Under the pieces are notes generated by a model. It was not told where the DNA came from. It did not search any database and worked only from the letters and a program-made list of their open reading frames with translations. A stretch of DNA of 45,416 nucleotides from Actinomadura soli. GTDB lineage: Bacteria; Actinomycetota; Actinomycetes; Streptosporangiales; Streptosporangiaceae. Below, piece after piece: positions 8,011 to 16,200 of this stretch. The translations under genes and the position numbers were made by a program. How positions within the stretch are numbered: position 1 is the stretch's first letter; every line of letters begins with the position of its first letter. The stretch covers positions 1 through 45,416 of the forward strand of contig NZ_VCKW01000040.1 in assembly GCF_005889715.1 (NCBI RefSeq), in the 5' to 3' direction.

Positions 8011-8640
8011 GTGACGAACCCGCTGCTGTTCCTGCTGGCCGCGCTGGCGCTCGTCGCCATTCCCGGCCCGAACCACCTGTACATCACGACGCGCAGCATC
8101 GGAGAAGGGCGCCGGGCCGGGATCGCGTCCGCGCTCGGCGTCGAGGCGGGGACGGTCGTCCACATCGCCGCGGCGGGAGCAGGGCTTTCGGCGGTTGTTG
8201 CCGCGTCCGCGACCGCGTTCGGGTTCCTGCGCTATGCGGGTGCCGCCTACCTGGTTTTTCTGGCCTACCGGGCGTTGCGTGGGCGCCATGAAACAGGTGA
8301 CATGGCGCTCGAACCGCAGCCGTTGCGCCGCGTCTTCCTGGACGGGATGCTCGTCAACGTCCTCAACCCGAAGGTCGTGCTGTTCTTCCTGGCGTTCCTG
8401 CCTCAGTTCGTCGATCAGGACGCGGGCGCGGTGCCGCTGCAGATCGTCGCGATGGGGGTCGTCACCGCGCTGATCGGCCTGGGGAGCGACCTGGTGTACG
8501 CGGTCGCGGCGGGCTCGATCGGTGGGTGGCTGCGTGCCCGTCCCGCGTTCCGGCGGCGGCAGCGGTACGCGACGGGCCTCATCTACCTGGGGCTCGGGGC
8601 CGCCGCCGTGTTCGCCGGTCCCAGCGCCCGCCGCACCTAG
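8011..8640 (+). CDS. LysE family translocator (amino acid or metabolite exporter)
   Basis: 209 residues from GTG 8011, with about six hydrophobic segments and the LysE/RhtB signature near the N-terminus (ALVAIPGPNHLYITTRSIGEGRRAG, the PGPN motif). A second landmark is the conserved loop LVNVLNPKVVLFFLAFLPQF (NPK). The family exports basic amino acids, homoserine, threonine or related compounds from the cytoplasm; the substrate here cannot be predicted. The stop codon TAG is part of a CTAG at 8637-8640 that borders the inserted IS element, so the gene is intact but its downstream region was displaced by the insertion. Confidence 0.9.
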   Translation: MTNPLLFLLAALALVAIPGPNHLYITTRSIGEGRRAGIASALGVEAGTVVHIAAAGAGLSAVVAASATAFGFLRYAGAAYLVFLAYRALRGRHETGDMALEPQPLRRVFLDGMLVNVLNPKVVLFFLAFLPQFVDQDAGAVPLQIVAMGVVTALIGLGSDLVYAVAAGSIGGWLRARPAFRRRQRYATGLIYLGLGAAAVFAGPSARRT

Positions 8641-8656
8641 ATCGTTGATGGGGGTT
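8634..8656 (+). repeat. Left terminal inverted repeat of the IS982 element (with target bases)
   Basis: The 23 bases starting CACCTAGATCGTTGATGG are the perfect reverse complement of 9618-9640. The outer seven bases (CACCTAG) probably belong to the palindromic target, the inner 16 to the element. Confidence 0.8.
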
Positions 8657-9633
8657 TGCCGAACCGGCTTCGGGCATGGCGAAGGGCGCCCATGATCAGT
8701 GTGTGAAGACAAACCTGGACGCCCTTCTGACCGCACTCTATGTCCATCTGGATGACCACGTCCTGCGCTCGGCCGGCCGGCCCCGCAGACGTGGTCCCGA
8801 CCGGGTACTCAACGATGCCGAACTGGTCTGCATCGCCGTCGCCCAGGTGTTGCTGGGCTGCGATTCCGAGCGCCGGTGGCTCCGAAGCGCCCATGTCAGG
8901 ATCGGTCACCTGTTCCCGCGGCTGCCCGGCCAGTCCGAGTACAACCGGCATCTGCGCGATGCGGCTCCCGCCCTGTACGCCGCGTCGATGTGGCTGGTGC
9001 GCCGGATCCCGTCCTGGCACGACCGGGTGCGGTTGATGGACGGCACCCCGCTGCGGTGCGGTGCCTCGCGCGCCACCGTGAACCGCTCGTCACTGGGCGA
9101 AGTGGCCGGCTACGGCATGGACAAATCGCACCACGCCTTCTACTGGGGCGCCAAACTGATGCTAATCACCACCGCCGAAGGCGCGGTTTGCGCCTTCAGC
9201 CTGGCCCATCCCAAAGAGCTGGACGAGCGCAAGCAGGCGGTGCACCTGCTGCACGTCCAGCAGGCCGCGCCGGGACCGTGCCCGATCGTGTGCGACAAGG
9301 GATTCGCCGGCGCCGGAGTGCAGAAGGCCGCCGCCGATCTGGGCCATGTGCTGATCCGACACGTCCGCCAAGACGAGCCCGATCCGCCGGTGGTGATGTT
9401 CCCGAGCTGGCTGCGTCAGCGGATCGAAGCGGTGATCTGGACGCTGAAGAACCAGCTCGGTCTGGAACGCCACGCCGCACGCACCGCGGAGGGGCTGTGG
9501 ACACGGCTGTGCCAGCGCATCTGCGCGCTCAACGCCGCGATCTGGCACAACTGGCTGATCAGTGCTCCGGTCAAGCGATCACTGATCGCCTACGACCATT
9601 AACCCGACCTCCCCTACAACCCCCATCAACGAT
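8641..9633 (+). mobile_element. IS982-family insertion sequence, complete
   Basis: A 993-base element holding one transposase gene and bounded by terminal inverted repeats. The repeat identity begins ATCGTTGATGGGGGTT and is perfect for 16 bases. Outside it, CTAG stands on both sides (8637-8640 and 9634-9637), which can be read as a 4-base target duplication; the match even extends to CACCTAG/CTAGGTG. Removing the element restores CACCTAGGTG between the lysE stop and the 3' end of the hydrolase pseudogene, so it landed in a convergent intergenic space without breaking a gene. Exact ends remain uncertain by a few bases because of the palindromic target. Confidence 0.85.
8703..9602 (+). CDS. IS982-family transposase
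   Basis: 299 residues, a DDE transposase. Visible landmarks are the N-terminal helical region (LNDAELVCIAVAQVLLGCDSERRWLR), the first catalytic Asp in RVRLMDGTPLRCG, the second in CPIVCDKGFAG, and the third acidic residue in the QRIEAVIWTLKNQLGLERHAARTAEG segment. The C-terminus, KRSLIAYDH, is the typical ending of actinobacterial IS982 transposases. GTG 8703 matches the family start (KTNLDALLTALYVHLDD); an in-frame ATG at 8676 adds nine residues. The frame is intact, so the element may be active. Confidence 0.9.
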   Translation: MKTNLDALLTALYVHLDDHVLRSAGRPRRRGPDRVLNDAELVCIAVAQVLLGCDSERRWLRSAHVRIGHLFPRLPGQSEYNRHLRDAAPALYAASMWLVRRIPSWHDRVRLMDGTPLRCGASRATVNRSSLGEVAGYGMDKSHHAFYWGAKLMLITTAEGAVCAFSLAHPKELDERKQAVHLLHVQQAAPGPCPIVCDKGFAGAGVQKAAADLGHVLIRHVRQDEPDPPVVMFPSWLRQRIEAVIWTLKNQLGLERHAARTAEGLWTRLCQRICALNAAIWHNWLISAPVKRSLIAYDH

Positions 9634-9640
9634 CTAGGTG
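9618..9640 (-). repeat. Right terminal inverted repeat of the IS982 element (with target bases)
   Basis: Perfect inverse of 8634-8656; the inner part ends ...CATCAACGAT, followed by the CTAGGTG flank. Confidence 0.8.
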
Positions 9641-9644
9641 TTGT

Positions 9645-10393
9645 TCAGCCGCGTGCCGTGAACTTCGCAGTGAGGTGGGCCATCAGCCGCGCGGGGGCGT
9701 CCTCCTGGAGGAGGTGACCGGCAGCGAGACTTCGCCCAGCAAATGCTCGTAGTCGGCCGTATCCACCTCCTGGATCTAGCTGTACTGGCGGTAGAACGCG
9801 GCCTGCCCCTCGGCGCCCTGCCACGGCGCGAGGAAGGCATCGAGGACCCCTGGCCGGAAGCCGACATGCGTGGCGTGGCGGAGGTGGGCGGCCACCAGCG
9901 CCTCGTGCGCGTAATCGGGAAGCTGACGGAAGACCTCTGCCCGCTGCAGGATGAGCTGGAACAAGCCCCTCTCCCACCGGCCGCCGCTCACCGCGTCGAA
10001 GAGGGTGAGATCCCCGAAACTCGCCCCTTCCAGCAGCAGCGTCCGCAGCGCCACCGCTCCGCCGATGTCGTGGGCGACGACGCTTGGACGGGACAGTCCC
10101 CAGTGGTTCAGGAGCCGGCTGAAGTTCCTGGCATGAGCGGCCAGGCTGAGGTCCTGGCCTTCGCGTTGGTCCGACCGGCCGAATCCCAGGTGGTCGAAAA
10201 CGAAGACCTTGCGGGTCAGCGCGAGCGCCGGAGCGATGTCCCGCCACAGAAGGGACGAGTACGGGGTGCCGTGTACGAGCACGACCGGGTCGCCGCTGCG
10301 CATGACCACCCACCGCACGACCCCGTCAGGCGTCTGGAATTCTTCGTCCAGCCCCCAGTCCACGATGACCCCCTGTTCGAGCGAATGCGGCAC
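9645..10393 (-). pseudogene. Alpha/beta hydrolase (haloalkane dehalogenase-like), broken
   Basis: The 5' two-thirds are a good alpha/beta hydrolase: VVLVHGTPYSSLLWRDIAP (oxyanion HGT), FDHLGFGRSD, and the nucleophile elbow PSVVAHDIGGAVAL, in which the nucleophile is Asp as in haloalkane dehalogenases. The frame ends at a TAG (9776-9778) after AFYRQYS. Beyond it the same frame continues homologously (IQEVDTADYEHLLGEVSLPV). It then jumps, through a deletion and frameshift near 9715, to LQEDAPARLMAHLTAKFTARG, the family C-terminus after the catalytic His region. The segment with the acid and probably the His loop is gone. Start GTG 10393 is likeliest. It is divergent from the TetR gene and shares its operator region. 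Confidence 0.8.
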
Positions 10394-10440
10394 TGACCGC
10401 CATCCCCGCCTGTGCGACCCGCTATGCCGCGTCGTCGTCC

Positions 10441-10456
10441 TCAATCAAACGATTGA
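10441..10456. promoter_or_regulatory. Palindromic operator TCAATC-AAAC-GATTGA
   Basis: Perfect 6-base arms with a 4-base spacer in the divergent space between the hydrolase pseudogene and the TetR gene. The right arm overlaps the -35 element of the TetR promoter (10453-10458). Size, symmetry and position are those of a TetR-family autoregulatory site; binding is inferred. Confidence 0.65.
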
Positions 10457-10482
10457 CCGGTTCGTTGCGGAGCGTCTAGTTT
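10453..10482 (+). promoter_or_regulatory. Promoter of the tetR/MFS/PLP-lyase operon, probably near-leaderless
   Basis: TTGACC (-35, 10453-10458), 18-base spacer, TAGTTT (-10, 10477-10482). The TetR ATG is at 10490, seven bases after the -10, so transcription would begin at or next to the start codon. The operator palindrome covers the -35. Confidence 0.6.
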
Positions 10483-10489
10483 GTGGTGA

Positions 10490-11098
10490 ATGACCAGCAG
10501 CGATGCCGGTGGGCGCGAGCGCATCCTGGACGCGGCCGGACGGCTGTTCGCCGCGCTCGGCTACGACGGCACGTCCACCCGCATGATCGCCGAGGCGGCC
10601 GGGCTCAACGTCGCCACCGTCGCCTACCACGTCGGCGGCAAGCGCGACCTGTACCTCGCCGTCATGGAGCGCGCACACCTGGCGGAACGGGCGGCGCTGG
10701 AGGGCGCGCTCGCCGAGGCCGACCTGGACGCGGAGGGCCTGCTCACCCTCGCCGACCGGTACATCGACTTCTGCGTCGACAACCCGGAGATCCCCGCGCT
10801 GTGGATGCATCGCTGGCTGTCGGACGCCTCCGACGTCGCGCACCTTGAGGAGCAGTACGTCAGGCCGCTGACGGACATGGTCGTCGCCGCCGCCCGCCAG
10901 GTCATGCCCGACGACGTCGACATCGAGTACGTCGTGTGGACGGTCGTCTGGTGCACCCACGGGTTCTTCTGCGGCGGCGTCCTGGACGGTGAAGGGCGGC
11001 GCCACGGCCGGAACGACCCGCGCGAGCTGGCCCGGTTCCGCGCCCACGTGCGCCGCCTCGTCGCCACCGCGATCGGCCTGCCCGCCCGGGCCGACTGA
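10490..11098 (+). CDS. TetR family transcriptional regulator
   Basis: 202 residues. HTH region: GGRERILDAAGRLFAALGYDGTSTRMIAEAAGLNVATVAYHVGGKRDLYLAVMERA. The rest is a helical effector domain with WMHRWLSDASD and VVWTVVWCTHGFF. First gene of a three-gene operon: its stop overlaps the start of the MFS gene as TGATG, and that gene overlaps the PLP enzyme. It therefore probably controls export and metabolism of one compound and represses itself through the palindrome at 10441-10456. Confidence 0.9.
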   Translation: MTSSDAGGRERILDAAGRLFAALGYDGTSTRMIAEAAGLNVATVAYHVGGKRDLYLAVMERAHLAERAALEGALAEADLDAEGLLTLADRYIDFCVDNPEIPALWMHRWLSDASDVAHLEEQYVRPLTDMVVAAARQVMPDDVDIEYVVWTVVWCTHGFFCGGVLDGEGRRHGRNDPRELARFRAHVRRLVATAIGLPARAD

Positions 11099-12438
11099 TG
11101 GCGGGCGGGCTGCCCCGGCGCCGGCTTCTCGGCTACGGCGTCGGCTCGGTCGGCACCGGCGTGTTCTCCGCCGTCCCCGGCCTGCTGCTCCTGTACTACC
11201 TGACCGATGTTCTCGGTGTTTCCGCCGCGATCGCCGGGGTCGTGCTCGTGGTGCCGAAGGCATGGGACGTCCTGCTCAACCCCATCGTCGGCGCCGCCAG
11301 CGACCGGGAGGCCGTGCGGACCGGCCGCCGCACCAGGCTGCTCCTCCTCGGCGCGGTGACGCTGCCGTTCCTGTTCGCCGCGATGTTCGCCGTGCCGGTC
11401 GACTCCCCGGGGTTCGCGGCGGGTTGGGCCGGGATCACGTTCCTGCTGGCCGCGAGCGCTTTCGCCTGTTTCCAGGTGCCGTACGTGGCGCTGCCCGCCG
11501 AGGTGTCGGACGAGCCGTCCGAGCGGGGGCGCGCGATGGCGTGGCGGGTCGTCTGCCTGACGCTCGGCATCCTGCTCGCGGGCGGCCTCGCCCCCGCGCT
11601 GGCGGACGCGGGCGGTGGCGGGCGCGCCGGATACGCGCTGATGGGGGCCATGATCGGGCTCGCCATGGGTGCCGCGATGGTCGCGAGCACGCTCGCGAAC
11701 CGCTGGATACCGTCCCGTCCGGGGCCGCGCCCGCTGGGGCTGGTCGCGGCGCTGCGCACCGCACGCGGGAACAGGCCGTTCTTCATGCTGCTCGGCGCGT
11801 ACGTCGCGCACACCCTCGCCGTCGCGATCATGCTGGCGGGCGCGCCGTACGTGGCGACCTACCGGCTGGACGACTACGGGCTCACCTCCGCGATGTTCGT
11901 CTGCATGGTCGGGCCGAGCGCGTTCGCGGTGCCGCTGTGGCGACGGCTGTCGCGCAGGTATGGGCAGATCGAGTGCTATGCGGCCGGGCTCATGCTGTTC
12001 GCGGTGACGGCCGCCGCGCTGTATCCGGCGATCGGCTCGACGGCGGGCGTGCTGGCGCTCAGCGCGCTGATCGGCGTCTGCTACGCGGCCGTCCAGCTGC
12101 TGCCGCTGTCGCTGCTGCCGGAGACCGTCCACGCCGACGCGGGACGGACCGGGCACGCGCAGTCGGGAGCCTTCACCGGGCTGTGGACGGCCGCCGAGAC
12201 GGGCGCGCTCGCGCTCGGCCCCGGCGTTTTCGCGCTGATCCTCGCGGCGTCGTCGTTCCGGTCGTCCGACCTGGATGAGCCCGTGCTCCAGCCGGACTCC
12301 GCGCTCACCGGGCTCACCGCCGGGTTCACGCTCGTCCCAGCGGTGCTCCTGCTGCTCAGCGTCCCCCTGGTGCTGGCGTACCGCCGGCTCGCCGCCGTCC
12401 ATCAACGCAGTGAGGAAACAGCGGAACATGCCGTCTGA
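11098..12438 (+). CDS. MFS transporter, GPH (sugar:cation symporter)-like
   Basis: 446 residues with about twelve hydrophobic segments. The N-terminal half contains TDVLGVSAAIAGVVLVVPKAWDVLLNPIVGAASDR, matching the glycoside-pentoside-hexuronide (MFS_2) family, where the K/R-x-WD...P..G...DR segment is diagnostic. A second-half counterpart lies around CYAAVQLLPLSLLPETVHAD. It likely moves a sugar or lipid-like metabolite across the cytoplasmic membrane; its pairing with an S1P-lyase-like enzyme would also suit a lysolipid-type substrate (inference). ATG 11098 overlaps the TetR stop, and its end overlaps the next gene by 11 bases. Confidence 0.85.
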   Translation: MAGGLPRRRLLGYGVGSVGTGVFSAVPGLLLLYYLTDVLGVSAAIAGVVLVVPKAWDVLLNPIVGAASDREAVRTGRRTRLLLLGAVTLPFLFAAMFAVPVDSPGFAAGWAGITFLLAASAFACFQVPYVALPAEVSDEPSERGRAMAWRVVCLTLGILLAGGLAPALADAGGGGRAGYALMGAMIGLAMGAAMVASTLANRWIPSRPGPRPLGLVAALRTARGNRPFFMLLGAYVAHTLAVAIMLAGAPYVATYRLDDYGLTSAMFVCMVGPSAFAVPLWRRLSRRYGQIECYAAGLMLFAVTAAALYPAIGSTAGVLALSALIGVCYAAVQLLPLSLLPETVHADAGRTGHAQSGAFTGLWTAAETGALALGPGVFALILAASSFRSSDLDEPVLQPDSALTGLTAGFTLVPAVLLLLSVPLVLAYRRLAAVHQRSEETAEHAV

Positions 12439-13852
12439 CCATCTCCCCGAGATCGGCCGCCCGGCCGGTGAACTGCTCGCCGAACTCGCCCGGCTGCGGG
12501 ACGCCGACCTGCCCGTGCGCGGCGGCCAGGTCACCGCCTACGTCTACGACACCGGACGCGAAGCCGTGCACGACCTCGCCGCCACCGCCTACGCGGAGAT
12601 GCTGGAGGTCAACTGCCTGGACCCGACCGCGTTCCCCAGCGTCGTCGCCCTCGAACGCCAGATCGTCGGCGCGGTCGCGGACCGGCTGGGCGGCGGTTCC
12701 GGTGTTTTCACCAGCGGCGGCACCGAGTCGATCATGCTGGCGGTCAAGGCCGCCAGGGACGCGCACCCGGTGGACGGGCGGCCGGAGATCGTCCTCCCGG
12801 CGACGGCCCACCCCGCCTTCCACAAAGCCGCGCACTACCTGGGCCTGGAGGTCGTGCACGTCCCCGTCGACGCGTCGTTCCGCGCCGACCCCGCCGGGAC
12901 CGCCGCCGCGCTGTCGCCCCGGACCGTCCTGGTCGTCGCGTCCGCGCCGTCCTACCCGCACGGCGTCATGGACCCGGTCCCGGAGATCGCCGCCATCGCC
13001 GCCTCCGCCGGGGTCCGCTGCCACGTGGACGCGTGCGTCGGCGGCTGGGTCCTGCCCTGGCTGCGGGACACCGGACGGGACGTCCCGCCGTTCGACCTGT
13101 CCGTTCCCGGCGTGACGTCCCTCTCCTGCGACCTGCACAAATACGGTTACGCGCCCAAGGGCGCCTCGGTCGTCCTGTTCGCGGACGAGTCGCTGCGCCG
13201 CCACGCCTACTTCGCCTCCGCCGGATGGCCCGGCTACACCGTGATCAACGCGGGCGTCCAGAGCAGCCGCAGCGCCGGACCGCTCGGCGCCGCCTGGGCG
13301 ACTCTCAACGCGATCGGCGCGCAGGGCTACCGCGACCTCGCCGGGAACGCCATGAGAACAGCGGAACGGCTCATCGCGGGCGTCGCCGAGATCCCGGGGC
13401 TGCGCGTCCTCGGCCGGCCCGTCGTGCCGCTGGTCGCCGTCACGTCCGACGACCCGTCCCTGGACGTGTTCGTCATCGCCGACGAGGCCCGGTCGCGCGG
13501 CTGGTTCTTCCAGCCTCAGCTGTCCTACCAGGGCATCCCGCCGAACCTGCATTTCACGCTGACCGGCGTCAGCGACATCGACGCGCTCCTCACGGCACTG
13601 GCCGATGCCACGAAGGCCGCCCGCGCCGCCGGACCGCCCGACGTCCCGTCCGGCCTGGTCGAGGCCCTCGCCACCCTCGACCTCGACACCGTGGACGACG
13701 CAGGCTTCGCCGCCCTCCTCGCCTCCGTCGGCGTGGACCTCTCCAATGGCGGCGACCCGGAGATGGCCACGGTGAACGCCGTCCTGAACGCCCTGCCACC
13801 CGCAACCAGGGAGGAACTGCTGATCCGCTTCCTCTCCGCCCTCTACACCTGA
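12428..13852 (+). CDS. PLP-dependent lyase/decarboxylase, sphingosine-1-phosphate lyase-like
   Basis: 474 residues, fold-type I PLP enzyme of the group II decarboxylase/S1P-lyase branch. Visible: GVFTSGGTESIMLAVKAAR (phosphate/cofactor loop, 93-111), CHVDACVGG with Asp201 contacting the pyridine nitrogen, and SLSCDLHKYGYAPKG with Lys238 as the Schiff-base lysine. It could cleave phosphorylated long-chain bases or decarboxylate an amino acid; sequence alone does not decide. ATG 12428 follows GAGGAAAC at a long spacing and lies 11 bases inside the MFS gene; the longer frame from 12275 is an overlap artefact. Last gene of the TetR operon. Confidence 0.88.
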   Translation: MPSDHLPEIGRPAGELLAELARLRDADLPVRGGQVTAYVYDTGREAVHDLAATAYAEMLEVNCLDPTAFPSVVALERQIVGAVADRLGGGSGVFTSGGTESIMLAVKAARDAHPVDGRPEIVLPATAHPAFHKAAHYLGLEVVHVPVDASFRADPAGTAAALSPRTVLVVASAPSYPHGVMDPVPEIAAIAASAGVRCHVDACVGGWVLPWLRDTGRDVPPFDLSVPGVTSLSCDLHKYGYAPKGASVVLFADESLRRHAYFASAGWPGYTVINAGVQSSRSAGPLGAAWATLNAIGAQGYRDLAGNAMRTAERLIAGVAEIPGLRVLGRPVVPLVAVTSDDPSLDVFVIADEARSRGWFFQPQLSYQGIPPNLHFTLTGVSDIDALLTALADATKAARAAGPPDVPSGLVEALATLDLDTVDDAGFAALLASVGVDLSNGGDPEMATVNAVLNALPPATREELLIRFLSALYT

Positions 13853-13877
13853 CCCGCCGCCGCGCGGTTCGAGAGCC

Positions 13878-15665
13878 TCAGCCGAGGCGGATCAGGCGTT
13901 TGACGATGGACGGCTCGTTCAGCGTCCGGCCGAGTTCCAGGGGTACGCGCGCCGCTCCGGCCGTCACGGTCGCGACCCGCTCGCCGGGCCCGCCTTCGCG
14001 TGGCGGGTCGCCCTGGACGCGGATCGGGACGGTCAGGCCGGCCCAGCCGACCACGGTCACCGGGGAGGCGGCGCGCAGGGGCGTGGTGTCGCCGAGGCCG
14101 TCATCGATCCGCCCGACCCTGGCCCCCTTCGGCGCGAGGGTCGCCACGGTCAGCGCCGCCTCGGCCGCCGTGACGAGCTGCCCCGCCGTGTTGACGGCGC
14201 CCGCGGCCGTCGGCGACTTCTGGCCCATCACCGCGCCCACGATCAGGGTGTTCACGCCGGCGACGTTCTTGCGCGCCGCGAACACGAAGTTGCCGCCGGC
14301 CGCGTCGGTGTATCCGGTCTTTCCGCCGACGACCCCGAACTGCCCCAGCAGGAAGTTCCCGCCCTCCCGGGTCTCGCCGCCGTCGTCCGGGACGTACGCC
14401 CGGGTGTTCACGATCTCGGCGAAGGCCGGGACGTTCATCGCCGCGCGCAGCAGTTTCACCTGGTCGGCCGCCGTGCTCACCGTCCCCGAGTGGTAGCCGC
14501 TCGGATCGGTGTAGCGCGTGCCCGTCATGCCCAGCGACGCGGCCGCCGCGTTCATCTTCGCCACGAACGCCTGGGCGTTACCGGCGTCCCACCGCGCCAG
14601 CTCGTGCGCGACGTCGTTCGCTGAGATGATCATCAGCGCCTCGAGCGCCTTGCGCTGGGTCAGCTGCTGGTTCGCCGTCACGCCGAGGATCGACTCGCCG
14701 CGCTGCTTGCGCCCGGGGATCTGCGCCGCCGCCTCCGGCGACACCGTCATCACCGGCCCCGCCTCGCCCGGTTTCAGTGGATGGTCGCGCAGGTACACGT
14801 AGGCGGTCATCACCTTGGCGACGCTGGCCGTCGGGATCGGCGTGGCCCCGCCCGACGTGCCCATCGTGCCGAGCCCGTCCACGTGGACGACCGACTGCCC
14901 GGCCGACGGCCACGGCAGCGCCGGAGCTTGCCCGGGGAAGGCGTGGCTGGACGCGAGGGCCAGCTCGACGGACGGCTCGGGCACCGGCCGCGCGAGCTGC
15001 CCTACGACGATCCCGGCGACGAGCACCAGCGCCGCTGCGACGACGACGAGCCAGTGCCGTCCTCGCTTGGGCTCTGCGCCCGTCTCGGCAACCGCCTCCA
15101 GGGGAGGTGCGGGTGGTCCGGGCAGAGCGGGAGGCGCGGGGGACGCTGGAGCGGGGCCGTCCCACGGCACCGTCCATTGCCCGGACGATCGAACAGCCGG
15201 AAATTGCGCTGGCGCGCTCTGCGACGGCGCGCTCTGCGCTGGCGGGGAGTGCGGCGGAGCGCTCTGCGATGGTGGGGGCAGGACTGGCAGCGCCTCAACT
15301 CGCGTGGGCCCTGCGCTGCCGGACTCAGGCTTAGCTGGTGTCTCCGCTGGGACGGCCTCCGGCGCCGCAGCCTTTTCGTCCTCCTCGGGCTCCTCCGCCT
15401 CGCCGGTGGGCTTCGGGAGGGGGACGTACCAAGGGCCTTGCGAGGGAGTGGGCGCGGGCTCTTCGGATGCGTCGTCGTCCGAGGCGGACTCTGGCGCGGC
15501 CTCGTCGGTGGCAGGACGGCGGATGGAGATGTCGGGCCTGGTCAGCGATACGTTCTCGGGAATGCGGAACTCGGCGGTGGCGGCGCGGGCGGACTCGTGC
15601 TCGTCGTCGGCGCGCTTCTTGTCCGAGCCGGACGTCACCGGTTCCTGCTGGGCGTCGTCGTCCAC
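13878..15665 (-). CDS. Membrane-anchored D-alanyl-D-alanine carboxypeptidase (peptidase S11)
   Basis: 595 residues. The N-terminal ~200 are acidic then Pro/Ala/Ser-rich with repeated SAPxQ units and probably stay cytoplasmic. One transmembrane helix (about 204-225, HWLVVVAAALVLVAGIVVGQL) leads to the extracytoplasmic penicillin-binding domain: SVAK (Ser281, Lys284), SAN (348-350) and KTG (449-451), the three catalytic motifs in the right order. A C-terminal beta domain follows. It would trim the terminal D-Ala of peptidoglycan stem peptides. GTG 15665 is chosen because AAGGAGGG lies six bases upstream. It converges with the PLP-lyase gene, the stops being 25 bases apart. Confidence 0.9.
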   Translation of the reverse strand: MDDDAQQEPVTSGSDKKRADDEHESARAATAEFRIPENVSLTRPDISIRRPATDEAAPESASDDDASEEPAPTPSQGPWYVPLPKPTGEAEEPEEDEKAAAPEAVPAETPAKPESGSAGPTRVEALPVLPPPSQSAPPHSPPAQSAPSQSAPAQFPAVRSSGQWTVPWDGPAPASPAPPALPGPPAPPLEAVAETGAEPKRGRHWLVVVAAALVLVAGIVVGQLARPVPEPSVELALASSHAFPGQAPALPWPSAGQSVVHVDGLGTMGTSGGATPIPTASVAKVMTAYVYLRDHPLKPGEAGPVMTVSPEAAAQIPGRKQRGESILGVTANQQLTQRKALEALMIISANDVAHELARWDAGNAQAFVAKMNAAAASLGMTGTRYTDPSGYHSGTVSTAADQVKLLRAAMNVPAFAEIVNTRAYVPDDGGETREGGNFLLGQFGVVGGKTGYTDAAGGNFVFAARKNVAGVNTLIVGAVMGQKSPTAAGAVNTAGQLVTAAEAALTVATLAPKGARVGRIDDGLGDTTPLRAASPVTVVGWAGLTVPIRVQGDPPREGGPGERVATVTAGAARVPLELGRTLNEPSIVKRLIRLG

Positions 15666-15769
15666 GGCCGACCCTCCTTGACTGGTTCCTCCAGGCGGAC
15701 GGAGCGGCCCTCCCCGACAACCCCCGTGCATCTTGAAGGATGCGCAGTTTATCGAGAAGGTTCGCGTGC

Positions 15770-16200
15770 ATCGGCACTTGCGCCGTGGTGTCGCGACGCG
15801 GATCCTGGCCCAGCGCGACGCGCGGCCGTGGCTGTTCGGCATCGCGACGAAGCTGGTCGCGCGGCATCACCGGACGGAGGCCGCGCGCTACCGGGCGCTG
15901 CGCAGGAGCCCGGTGGACGGGCCCGTCGAGGGTCCCGCCGACAGGGTCGCGGCAGGTGACCGCGTCGGCGACGCGTCCCGCGCTGGCCGAGGCGCTGGCG
16001 GGGCTGCCGAGACGGGGACCTGGACGTCCTGCTGCTGGTGGCGTGAGGCGACCTGGCGTACGAGGAGGTGGCGCGGGCGTTCGGCATTCCGGTCGGCACC
16101 GTCCGCTCCCGGCTGAACCGGGCCCGGCGCAAGGTGCGCGCGGCGCTCGGCGGCACGAACCCGTTGCAGGCGGACCCGATGGGCGGAGGAGGCGTGACCA
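15770..16200 (+). pseudogene. ECF sigma factor, N-terminally truncated with frameshifts and a stop
   Basis: Pieces of one ECF sigma factor are spread over three frames. The end of region 2 and the linker read DARPWLFGIATKLVARHHRTEAARYRALRRS up to about 15957. A frame change gives TRPALAEALAGLPRR, a second change near 16012 gives DLDVLLLVA, a TGA at 16044-16046 stands where Trp is usual, and then region 4 continues, GDLAYEEVARAFGIPVGTVRSRLNRARRKVRAALGG. Regions 2.1-2.3 are missing; the sequence upstream is the 5' end of the carboxypeptidase on the other strand. At least two indels and one nonsense change make it non-functional. Confidence 0.8.

Noticed and set aside
9645-10313. Second open frame over the hydrolase as a separate protein
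   Set aside because: Only its last ~20 residues match the hydrolase C-terminus after the frameshift; the rest is Arg/Pro-rich shadow.
15733-16116. Intact 127-aa protein over the sigma remnant
   Set aside because: The first two-thirds match ECF sigma region 2/linker but the end turns into Trp/Arg-rich out-of-frame sequence; it is one piece of the pseudogene.
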